Assembly: GCF_019703515.2 (NCBI RefSeq)
Contig: NC_059372.1
Span: forward strand, 21,465,931 to 21,529,930
From: Myxocyprinus asiaticus
Taxonomy: Eukaryota; Chordata; Actinopteri; Cypriniformes; Catostomidae
Length of the DNA: 64,000 nt
Direction of reading: 5' to 3'
How positions within the stretch are numbered: the first letter of the stretch is position 1; every line of letters begins with the position of its first letter. The notes below the pieces were generated by a model. The model was not told where the DNA came from. It saw only the letters and a program-made list of their open reading frames with translations, and did not search any database. The position numbers and the translations under genes are program-made. Positions 1-10,900 of the stretch are shown one piece after another.

Positions 1-58
1 AGGTAACCCCCCATGGACCTCCCATTCCTCAGCATGCTCGCTTACCCCGGTTGGGCTC

Positions 59-745
59 TTGGATGAGACCGCCGGCTCGTCTCAGGGCGAGTTCAACCTC
101 TTATTCAGGGCCCGGGAAGACGATGAGCTATCGAGCGCAGCATCGGAGAGTGGGCTCGTCCACTCTGACGTGGAGACTTCGGCTGGGCTTCCCCCTTCAG
201 GTGTGGTGGAGATGACGGACATGCTTTCCTGGGCAGCCACGAGCGTCGGGCAAGAGTGGAACCCTCCACTCTCCCCTGAACCCTCGCGGCTGGATGATTG
301 GTTCCTGGGCCCAGAGCGCCGCTCAAGGCCACACCCGGAAGTGCATGAGGAGCTGACAAGATCGTGGGGGGCACCTTTTACTAACCTGGTCCCAATCTTT
401 CAGCTCCCCCGCTCTCACTACCCTCGTTGGTGGGGCGGCCAAGGGGTATTCGGTGATCCCCCAGGTGGATAAGGCGCTCGCGGTGCACTTGTGCCCGCAG
501 AGTGCCACTACCTGGCATGGGTGCCAGAAGCTCCCATCCAGGGCCTGTAGGTTTACATCGTCTCTGATGGCTAAGGCCTATGGTGCCGCTGGACAAGCCG
601 CCTCCGCCCTGCATGCCATGGCTCTCCTGCAGGAACAACAAGCCAAGGCGCTAAAAGAGCTGCACGAGGGTAGTTCTGACCCGGGATTGATGCAGGAAAT
701 GCACTCGGCGACCGACCTCACTCTCCGGGCGACGAAGGTCTCTCG
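59..745 (+). pseudogene. DIRS gag-like region, frameshifted
   Basis: An acidic N-terminal segment is open from 59 to about 430, then the reading continues in another frame from about 440 with VIPQVDKALAVHL and an alanine- and glutamine-rich stretch, QAASALHAMALLQEQQ, that is characteristic of the DIRS gag-like protein of fish. A second frame change near 745 precedes the polymerase part. The product is probably a structural nucleoprotein (family knowledge). No intact start-to-end frame remains. Confidence 0.65.
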
Positions 746-859
746 GGCAGGCGATGTCCACCCTGGTGACCTTGGTCCCCCTCGCCCGGAGTTCGGACGC
801 GTGGCTCGCACTTTCCAACCCATCGCGATGGCTGACCCGGACCATCCGACTCGGCTACG

Positions 860-2180
860 CAATTCAGTTTGCCAGGTGCCCGCCCAGGTTCAGCAGCGTC
901 TGCTTCACCTCGGTGAAGGGCGAGAACGCCGCTACCTTGCGTGCGGAGATCGCTACCCTTCTACGCATTTTAGCGAGCGTCCAGTGTCAAGATTGGTTCA
1001 CAGCGGTAGACCTGAAAGACACGTACTTCCACGTCTCGGTCTTACCTCAACACAGACCCTTCCTGCGGTTTGCTTTCGAGAGCCAGGCGTACCAGTTCAA
1101 GGTCCTCCCCTTCGGCCTGTCCTTGTCCCCTCACGTCTTCACGAAGGTTGCAGAGGCAGCCCCTTGCCCCGCTAAGGGAAATGGGCGTCCGCATACTCAA
1201 TTATCTCGACGACTGGCTAATCCTAGCTCACTCTCGGGATGTGTTGTGTGCGCACAGGGACCTGGTGCTCACACACCTCAGCCGACTGGGGCTTTGGGTC
1301 AACTGGGAAAAGAGCAAGCTCTCCCCGGTTCAGAGCATCACTTTTTTCGGCTTGGAGTTGGACTCGGTTTCGATGATGTCGCGCCTCACAAACGAGCGTG
1401 CACAGTTGGTGCTGAACTGTCTGAAGGCATTCAGACCAAAGACAGTGGTTCCACTGAAACTTTTTCAGAGTCTCCTGGGGCACATGGCATCCTCAGCGGT
1501 TGCCACACCGCTCGGGTTGACGCATATGAGACCACTTCAGCACTGGCTTCAGACTCGAGTCCCGAGATGGGCATGGTGCCACGGGACACATCGCGTGGTC
1601 ATCACGCCGATCTGTCGCCGCCTCTTCAGCCCTTGGACCGACCTTGCATTTCTACCGGCAGGGGTTCCCCTAGAGCAGGACTCCAGGGGCGTTGTGGTTA
1701 CGACGGACGCCTTGAAGATGGGCTGGGGTGCCATATGCAATGAGCACACAGCTGCCGGCTCCTGGACTGGCCCACGGCTGCGTTGGCACATCAACTGCCT
1801 CAAGTTGTTGGCAGTACTGCTCGCCCTCCAGAGGTTCCGGCCGTTGATCCAGGGCAAGCACGTGTTGTTCCGGACAGTAGCGTACATCAACCATCAAGGC
1901 GGTCTACGCTCCTGTTGCATGTCACAACTCGCCTGCCGTCTCCTCCTCTGGAGTCAGCAGTGCCTCAAGTCGCTACGAGCCACTCACATCCCGGGGGACC
2001 TCAACACCGCTGCGGACGTGCTGTCACAACAGGTTATGTTCAGGGGAGAGTGGAGACTCCACCCCCAGGTGGTCCAGCTGATTTGGAGTCGATTCGGTCG
2101 AGCACAGGTAGACCTGTTTGCTTCCCGGGAATCCTCCCACTGCCCACTTTGGTACGCCCTGACCGAGGCACTCCTCGGTA
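860..2180 (+). pseudogene. DIRS reverse transcriptase and RNase H, frameshifted
   Basis: Reverse transcriptase motifs are readable: FTAVDLKDTYFHV near 1000-1033, LPFGLSLSPHVF near 1110-1140 and the catalytic YLDD at about 1202-1213. A one-base frame change near 1158 separates the first two from the last. RNase H begins with the TTDA segment near 1705. The stretch before VAYINHQGGL (about 1885) looks shortened relative to related elements, which may have removed an acidic residue. The frame opened at 1070 continues without a stop to 2689. Confidence 0.75.
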
Positions 2181-2199
2181 TAGACACGCTGGCACACAG

Positions 2200-3151
2200 A
2201 GCTCCCTCTACGAGGCGCCTGTATGCCTTGAAGTGGTGTCTGTTCGCTAAGTGGTGTTCTTCCCAAATCGAAGACCCCCAGAGATGCACAGTCAGATTGG
2301 TGCTTTCCTTCCTGCAGGTGAGGCTGGAGGGGCGGCTGTCCATCTTGAAGGTGTATGTAGCCGCCATTTTGGCACATCACGAGGCAGTGGATGGTAAGTA
2401 TTTGGGGAAGCACGACTTGATCATCAGGTTCCTGAGAGGCGCTAAGAGGTTGAATCCCTCCAGACCACGCCTCATGCCCTTGTGGGACCTCTCTGTAGTC
2501 CTTCGGGGTCTATCGGGTGCTCCCTTTGAGCCTCTGGAGTCAGTTGAGCTTAATGAATTCTCTTTGAAGTCTGCCCTCCTGACTGCGCTCACTTCCATCA
2601 AGAGGGTATGGGACCTGCAGGCGTTCTCTGTCAGCGAATCGTGCCTGAAGTTCGGTCCGGGTTACTCTCAAATGATCCTGAGACCCTGACCGGGCTATGT
2701 GCCCAAGGTTCCCACGACCCCATTTAGGGATCAGGTGGTGAACCTGCAAGCACTGCCCCAGGAGGAGGCAGACCCAGCCTTGGCGTTGCTGTGTCCGGTG
2801 TGTGCTTTACACATCTATTTGGATTGCACGCAGAGCTTTAGAAGCTCCGAGCAGCTCTTTGTCTGCTTTGGTGGACAGCGGAAAGGAAGCGCTGTCTCCA
2901 AACAGAGGATCGACCACTGGGTCTTTGACGCCATCATGATGACATATCACGCCCAGGACGTGCCGCCCCCCGTGGGGCTACGAGCCCACTCTACTAGGAG
3001 TGTAGCGGCCTCCTGGGCCCTGACCAGTGGCACCTCTTTGGCAGACATCTGCAGAGCAGCGGGCTGGGCAACACCCAACACATTTGCGAGGTTCTATAAT
3101 CTCCGGGTTGAGCCGGTTTCGTCCCGTGTGTTGTCAGGTCCGAACAGATAA
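2200..3151 (+). pseudogene. DIRS tyrosine recombinase with one in-frame TGA
   Basis: The C-terminal domain shows the tyrosine-recombinase R-H-R-Y set: R in KRVWDLQ (about 2605), H and R in RAHSTRS (about 2980-3000) and Y in FARFYNL (about 3095). It is in a single frame interrupted only by TGA at 2687-2689, followed by PGYVPKVPTTPFRD in the same frame. The stop is in a position where a CGA arginine codon would fit, so one C-to-T change at a CpG would explain it (inference). This enzyme would integrate the circular DNA copy. Confidence 0.75.
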
Positions 3152-3825
3152 GTTCCGGGACAGCTGGCCAGATGTACCACTTGCGCAGAGCGCCTTTCCC
3201 CTCCCATGAGGTGAAGACGTGCGCTTTTGACTCCCAGTCATGTTTAAAGTTGTGATCCCTGGATGACTTTCCTCCTTAGCCCTGTAGCAGACAAGTTTGT
3301 GGAGAAACTCGCTACCCAGTACGTGTGCTGATTAGGCCCTGTACTGAGGTAGGTGCTCCACATATGGTGGTTCCCCATAGGTGACCCCATGTGATATCTT
3401 CCACTAAATCGTTTCCCTGTCGGTAAACTGCATCTTCCTTGGGCAGAGGCCCCTCTGCCCCCGGTCACCATGTTTGTAGAAACTCCTCCCCCCTCGGGTA
3501 GGACATACCATGGGACTTCTCCACATGACATACTTCCAACAAGACTTGGTAAGACCATGTGACGTATTTCCACTCAAAATCCCCCCCCCCTTTTTTTTTC
3601 TCTGGGCGAGGTGTGGTCTCCACTGTGTCTTCCCCTTGGGAGTGACACCCCCCTACCCCCCACCCGACATAGACATTTACGGCCCCAGTCGATTAACAAA
3701 TTCCACTTTTTTTGGGGAGGAAAAAAAGAGGAAAAGAGGCCACGTCTGGGCTAGCCTGTCCCTATTTGTTGGGCAGTCAACTTGTTCCCGAAGGACTGTT
3801 CGACGCTCATAAGAGTGTTGGGGGA

Positions 3826-3897
3826 GGTTACGTGATGGCCTGGTGCACTGGTTACGTGATGGCCTGGTGCACTGGTTACGTGACGGCCTGGTGCACT
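3826..3897 (+). repeat. 24-bp minisatellite, three copies
   Basis: Three tandem 24-bp units beginning GGTTACGTGATGGCCTGGTG at 3826, 3850 and 3874; the third differs by one base (GTGACG for GTGATG), and a fourth begins with GGCTACG and stops. It lies in the untranslated tail of the DIRS element. Confidence 0.9.
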
Positions 3898-4027
3898 GGC
3901 TACGAGGCACTGCGGCCCATCTCTCGCACTGCCAGTCCACGTAACACAGTTCAGCTAGTTATGGCGTTTTGTATAGGGACCCCAGTGTCACTACATCGAC
4001 ACAATGTCGAGTGAGTGACAGATAGGG

Positions 4028-4334
4028 AACGTCCTGGTTACTTTCGTAACCTCCGTTCCCTGATGGAGGGAACGAGACGGTGTGTCCCTCTTGCCACAAC
4101 ACTGAACTACACGCTGAAATGGCCGGGACCTTGTCTCGGCTCCTCAGCACAAAACATGAATGAGTGGTTGCATACCAGCTCCTTTTATACCCATATGTCT
4201 GGGGGAGTAGCATGCAAATTCCACTCGCCAATTTTCATTGGCTTTTTTTTGGGGCTCCCAAGAGTGACCCCTAGTGTCACTACATCGACACAACGTCTCA
4301 TTCCCTGGGAGGTTACAAAAGTAACCAGGACGTT
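4028..4334. repeat. DIRS right terminal hairpin with internal TATA box
   Basis: AACGTCCTGGTTACTTTCGT at 4028 is answered by the inverted ACAAAAGTAACCAGGACGTT ending at 4334, giving arms of roughly 50 bp with a few mismatches. A second short inverted or direct pair, GTGTCACTACATCGACACAA, occurs at about 3986 and 4274. Such inverted repeats plus an inner complementary region prime circle formation in DIRS elements. Between the arms, the minus strand carries GGGTATAAAAGGAGC (TATA at 4191-4199), the expected promoter of the inverted terminal repeat. The right boundary of the element is taken as 4334. Confidence 0.7.
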
Positions 4335-4894
4335 ATGCACTGCTGCAATTTATTTACAAATGCTTCCTCCTGCAGAATCTTAATTTAATTTTTAGAGCCA
4401 AGAAAACTGATCTGTTGTCGAAATAGAATGATATCTTATTTTCACCAGCAATTTATCTAATTTGTGATAACATTTTCAAAAACTATTGGCAGTTGCACAG
4501 TCCACCAATAACGTTAGGGCATCCAGCAGCAGGAACCAATAGTGCAGCAACCTGGTGATCTCCAGCAATAAAATACTGTAGCTGTCAGTGTGAACAGGAC
4601 ACTGGGATTTGGAAAGTTAGCCACAAAGCTTGTTACAGGGGATCCACAACTATATGCATAGCAGCACAAGAACATCCGAGCATATTATAGCAAGGCATAA
4701 CAAAGCACAAAACAAAATGCAGAACAAAAATGTGCCTTTCCATCAGGTATATAATCATTACAAAATCAGTGAATTCTTTACAGCCCAGCTCCAGCAGCGT
4801 CTCAGCTTCTTGTTTACAGAGGGAGCAGATGCACAGACTGGCAGAATGGAATGTTTTGGGTTTTGTTAGGGTGTTTTTAAGGTGTGTCACTCAC
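4335..4894. other. fmnl3 intronic sequence, nothing recognised
   Basis: AT-rich sequence between the DIRS right end and fmnl3 exon 5. The short open frames on both strands have no family resemblance and no splice context matching the next fmnl3 exon. Confidence 0.6.
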
Positions 4895-4978
4895 ATGACT
4901 GCACATTGGGCGAAGGAGAGATACTCCACCAGAATGTCCAGCCCTCTGTTCTCATCATTGAGGAATTCACGAACCCAC
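4895..4978 (-). CDS. fmnl3: fmnl3 exon 5
   Basis: 84 bp encoding [20 protein letters not shown] then LSFAQCAV and a split Met codon, with donor GTGAGT. It continues the armadillo-like start of the FH3 region. No candidate for the following exon is visible between this exon and the DIRS element, so the next fmnl3 exon should lie left of the window and the DIRS copy sits in the intervening intron. Confidence 0.88.
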
Positions 4979-7900
4979 CTACCACATTAAAGATGCAGAT
5001 GTTAATATCCTACTGAAATCAAACACAATCCATACATTCATCAACAACATCAATCAGCAACATGATCAGACCAGCAAAAAATGAAACTATATAAAAATGT
5101 GACAGGAAGATAGAGACAAAGATGAAAAAGAAGGTGAAGGGAAAGGCTGCTATTTTTCTAAACTGTCAACATGAAATCAAAATAGGAGTTTTGCGGGGCC
5201 TGGGTAGCTCAGCCAGTATTGACGCTGACTACCACCCCTGGAGTCACGAGTTCGAATCCAGGGTGTGCTGAGTGAATCCAGCCAGGTCTCCTAAGCAAAC
5301 AAATTGGCCCGGTTGCTAGGGAGGGTAGAGTCACATGGGGTAACCTTCTCGTGGTCGTGATTAGTGGTTCTCGCTCTCAATGGGGTGCGGGGTAAGTTGT
5401 GCATGGAGAGTAGCAGAGAGTAGCATGAGCCCCCACATGCGGAGTCTCCGCGGTGTCATGCACAACGAGCCACATGATAAGATGCTTGAATTGACTGTCT
5501 CAGAAGCGGAGGCAGCTGAGACTTGTCCTCCACCACCTGGATTGAGGTGAGTAACCGCGCCACCACGAGAACCTACTAAGTAGTGGGAATTGGGCTTTCC
5601 AAATTGGGAGAAAAGGGAATTAAAAAAAATAGGAGTTTTGCAGCTTTAAAGCCCCTAGTATACTTCGACATGAATGCTCAGCATCTGCGTACAGTCGAAT
5701 GAGAGCCTGTCAAAGTATATTCCATTTGACTGTGCGCACATACACAGGCATCTGACACATGCGTGCTGTGACTGCTATGAGACACTGGACCATATCTCTT
5801 TAGGAGTTTAGACCCATAAAGATGTCTTTCTATTCTTCAGACTCAAGTTATACAAATGCAGGTATCTCCTGTTGTTGTTTTTTCCTTCATCTCCCAATGA
5901 TTAGTGCAGATTACATCTTCATCTAGTGCTTCTTCGTGACAGCAACGGCTCAAATGTGAGTGTTGCCAACTTGTGGACCTACTGATTAGTGAAAATATCT
6001 CCAGATGCATGCAAATTCTGTGCGTTCAAAGACAAATTAGGCTGCGTGAGTTCAGTGCTTGAGCACTCTGCTGATGATGAGATTTGCATCACGCATCCCT
6101 TTGGGATTTAGTCCACGTCTATTAGCTTAGAAGCCATCTATATGCTAGTGTACTCCTAAAGGTGAACTAATGAACCTTTAGCAAATGCATGCATTTAAAA
6201 TTACTAGTATTTCTAGTAAATTACTAGTATTTCTTATCTGGGAAAACCGACCCAAAAATATTGATGACTCATTCTTGCACTACACTGATTTTTGTCCAAT
6301 CAAATGATCTCTAGAATGAGAATGTGCCTCCTCTTATACCTTGTTAAAATGGGTTGAGAATGTCGTTTCATGTTGACTTTAAAATTCAAAGACACTTTTG
6401 CCTAAAGGCTGCTCTGAGTTGACTGGCTTGCCAAGACTGGGATGGAAAGGCTAGCTTCAGATTTCCTTCATTTAGCTCCAGTTTTCCTGGGGGGAGAAAG
6501 CAAAAGGAATTCCCACCACACAGAGCAGAGGAACGTGGAAGGCATAAGGCTGCGAGAGGGATGGAAAGAGGAGGTTAAACCCCTGACAGTGGGAGTGTTT
6601 AATCTGCCTCCCCAAAGCAAACATGCTATTCGTACCTACATGCATTCTTCTTTTTTCTGCCTGTCTCTTTGTCTTTTTTTAGCTCTTAAAGTCAAACTGA
6701 AATAATTAGATACAGAGTTACATTACTTTGACTCATTTGGCAGACACTTATATCCAAATCAACTTTCCAAATCCAAATTTCCCTTGGAATCTTGTTGAAT
6801 AGCTTTTTTCAATTGGTAATACATCACATTAGTTCCATTAAAATCTCTATTTTGTCTATTGTTTGGTGGCCAAAATCAGGAGCTACTGGACTTCTGAAAG
6901 AGCACAAGAAAGACAGAAGAGAGAAACAGTTGGACAGAACAACACAGAGAAAGAAAAAGACTTTTCAGACTGAAAAGGTGGTGAGGGCGGTTGGGGGGGA
7001 GGGGGTGGGGGCTTACTCAATCATCAGCTTCCTGTCTACCACCTCCCCCTCCCTTCTCCCCTTTAGACTCTTTTCCTGTCCGGCCAGATGCTATTTCAGA
7101 TTGTCTTGGCAAAGCAAAGAGTAGCACATCGGAAAGAGGCCAGGGATCAGACACATGCAATAAACAGTCTTCTGTTCCATTTCATCCAGAAAAAATAGCC
7201 TGCCTATTCTATTCCTTTTGTTCTTAATAAGAAACACATTACCACTAACTCTTATTAAAGCCCAAAAGTGTATTAGTAATTTATGTCTCTCAAAGAAGAC
7301 AAAGGAAGTAATCTAGAATCAGATTTTAGTATTGTTTTCTCAGATTTTGTGGATATATTCTAACTTAGTTTGTGTACTGTCTGATTGGTTTAGTTATCTG
7401 CAATGGGTGGATATAAAGGCCCCGATATACTTAAAACGAATTCGAAGATGAACGAAGGGGTATGACGTAATTTAGAACAAAATCTTGTCAAAAATACAAT
7501 ATTTTTGCATTTGTTTCAGTGGATTGTAACAGCTCGTCTGGACGAACATTTAGGAAAACTTCTTACCATTTGCTAAACACCTTACTGCCATTGGTCCATG
7601 TCATCGTTAGGTGTAACGTTGTTCAGTCAGGTAAGATCAGTCAAAATGAACACACTGACATGTAGAGTTATTAGCAAACTTGTGCACACTTACCTACATC
7701 TGTACGATCGTTTGCTTAGAGACATTGTTCAAGACCATGTCATGCAATTATTTTTTGATTTGTTTAATTAGTCTACTAAAAGGAATCAAATCAACTCGAA
7801 TACTCTCAAGTGCCCATTCAGTCATGTGCCATCTGCAGCGAAGTCATTCACACAGCTGCCTATAGTAAGATACACCTATCATCATTCTTTTGTCTGTATT

Positions 7901-10900
7901 TTGCCCATTAACATTCTTTTATTCACCTATCTTTGCAATAGTATCTGTGTCATCATAAATTACAATAATGTAATCAATGCATTTTATGGCCGTGTATAGC
8001 ATTTTAGTGCATTGGTGTCATGAATTCAGAATGTAAACAAGACAAATAAAACAATATCTACTGCATATATATTACTTTAAATCATTAGAGTGGTTAAAAT
8101 AGCTTCTTTTACTGATCTACTGTGGATTCTACTCATGTAATGAGGCATAAAGCCATTGATAACATAAGCAACATTAGTTAAGGTTTTACATGTAGACTTG
8201 AGCATCCTCATATTTAAATGTACTTCTCAACACCTCCCACAGTGGTGTGGCATGTGTCTGAATGTTTGCAAACAGTATACCGCTGCTCAGCTGTTTGGAG
8301 CTTCTTTTTACCCCTGAACAAAGAACAAAGAATCATTTTCAAAATTCTACACATGCCCCGCCCCTTGTGTGTTTGTTAACTACACATTCAGGCTAATTTC
8401 ATGTGTATTTATTTTCCTTTTTATTTCTATGTACTCTCTTATTTTATTCTCTTGTATCTCCTTCCGTATGTACAGTATGTGAATAAAGCACTTTAAAAAC
8501 ACTGTTTTAAAATGTGCTATATAAAGAAAGTTTTAATTACTTCAGCTACCCACAAGGCTCTAGTACTCTCAGCTCTGTTTAACACATTTATCCATGTTCA
8601 AATCCATTAAATCCAATCAATTCTGCAGATTTGTCCTCCAACATATTGCAGAAAATGCACAAATGAAAGTCAACAGGTTCCATCTGGGCCTGGTTATAAC
8701 AAAGCACCCTTTTCTCTAATGCAGTTGTGTGTATTACAACAGTTTTACAGTTTACCATTTACAACACATTGTTTGTGTATGCATATGTCTGTGTGTGTGC
8801 CCAAGAGAATACAGTATAAAAACCGTGACAAGATCTTCCCAGTGCTTCATTGTACTTCATTGTGTGTGGCAGGCTTGTATTAATCAACGTGAGTTATGAA
8901 CCTTCATGTATGTGTGTGTATGTGTGTGTATGTGTGTACGTGTCCTTTCACACACTACATTGTTGGATGTTCAGGCTTCCTGGCTCTCCGGCATACACAA
9001 CCGAGCTTCCTGCTGGCTAAAGCTGCTAAGGGGGTGGTGTGTGTGAGAGGCTAAATGAATAAAAACCATCTGGGAGCTGCCGAAACTTACAGACAACGCT
9101 GTAAGTACAGGGAAGCTGGTAAGACAGCCTGACAGCGGGGATCTGTGCACGGGCAAACACTACATCTAGTTTTCTACAACAGGAAGAACAAAGAAAGAGT
9201 GATTCTTTCTGAAGAAGCCAAAAAATACCACAGCTTCCCGCCTATAAGGCTAGCAGTGCTATTGTTCCCCAAACTGTATACAGGAGCCTTATAACCTCAC
9301 AGTATTGGTTACTGTTGAATCATGGGAGATCATTCTGGGCGATCGCTGGGAGGGGTATTTGAAGAGATCAGTACAAGACAAAGGGATGTAAAAGAAGGAT
9401 TAAAGGAGAAGAGACAGGAATTAGTCACCCGATGTGATTGGTTCTCAGTGATATCTCCAGCTCCCGTAGGACTTTAGTGGATTCCTGCACCCTCCTGCGG
9501 AATTTCTGCACACAGAGAAAAGATGATGATTATCAGAATGTTTGGGGAAATGCTTGGCAAAATGACCATAATAAAAATTATTTAAACATTTAAATAAACA
9601 CTGACTTGTGCAGTCAGTGTTTTAGTGCTCCAAAGGGATCAACTCTAATGACGTGCACAGAAGGCACCAGCTCATATTACAGGAAATTAACAGATTCTAT
9701 CTGTTTATGAGAATATTTATACAAGTTTTTTTAATACTTTATTATCATTTTATTTGCTGTCTTTGACACTTAAAATTAAATGGGCTGCATCTTTAAGACC
9801 TCTATGTAAACACCCTCTTTGCATGTGAAATAAGCAACAGCGCTTTGCTGTGCTTACACACAGGCTGCATGTTTGCAGTCCCATCCTTAAATAACAGCCT
9901 CTTTTCCATTGTGACAGGTTTTTCCAGCTTAATTTTAATAAAGGGTCTTTTCGGACTAAGAGGAAGTTTTGGGTTCTGAAAGTTGTAATAAAATTTCATA
10001 TTACATTGAACTATGAATTTATTATATGATCACTTTAAGTGCTGCAGGTCATATTCTAGTGCAGTTGGCTGAGAAGTGCTATAGGTAAGACACTCTGTAG
10101 GATCTAACATTAACAGATATAAGTAAGATGCAGACTATGATGCTGACCTTGCGTGTGACTCTCGGGTCTAAATATCCACGTAGTTTCTGGATGTATGTAT
10201 GTGGAGGATTCTTCACCTGGAAACGCTCCTAACACAGAAAAAAAATATTACATACCGCCAAAAACATCAAACAACTCCAACAAAAGACAAATGCTCTGTT
10301 TTGTTTTCTTTGTCAAGATACACCTTATTTTCCTGACTAGACTTTTATAAATAGTTTATCTACAAAATATTCATGAAATGTGATACATTTACTTTTGCAT
10401 GTATGTATTCGTTCCTGCAAGATCCTGCATGAGGAATAGTTCCTCACACAAAGCTATCGTATGGTTTTAGAAGACTTGGAATATAATGCACCACATGTAC
10501 AAACCACTTTTATTGTGCTTTTTATTGTCATTTTGTCAGTACTCATTCAGTTTCATTATATGGAAAAGAATGGTCCAGTAAAAAAAAAAAAGAAAAAAAA
10601 GAAAAAGTAATACGGGTTTCGAAACGGCAAGCAGTTGAGAAAATAATGGCATAATGTTAATTCTGGGTGAACTAATCCTTTAAACTCAGTATATATGGAA
10701 TGTTCTATCTATACAGAGACACCACAGTCGGCCTGATCTTGTAATTTGCCTCCTTTTTCTGTGTGGATATGGCAACATGGCTCATTGTGAAGGTTATACC
10801 TGGTCACAGATGAGGTCCCACTTCTTCTCATTATCGTACTGCCGCAGGAGACGTGCTTTATCTGGAGGCAGGTTCATAGAGTTCTGAAAAACAAACAGAG

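Larger units (their letters stand above)
1..4334 (+). mobile_element. DIRS-type tyrosine-recombinase retrotransposon, decayed, left end outside window
   Basis: The order gag-like region, reverse transcriptase/RNase H, tyrosine recombinase and inverted terminal repeat with an inner palindrome is that of DIRS elements, which integrate as circles by recombination and make no target-site duplication. The coding part runs to about 3150, followed by a non-coding tail with a 24-bp minisatellite and the right terminal hairpin (4028-4334). At least three frame changes (near 430, 745 and 1158) and one in-frame stop (2687-2689) break it, so it is not autonomous. It lies antisense to fmnl3. A large part between gag and reverse transcriptase appears deleted. 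Confidence 0.85.

Noticed and set aside
2699..3151. Independent recombinase or phage-type integrase gene
   Set aside because: It is in the same frame as the upstream DIRS polymerase and is cut off only by one TGA.
5195..5270. tRNA gene
   Set aside because: The A and B boxes belong to the head of a repeated SINE with a target duplication, and the cloverleaf is imperfect.
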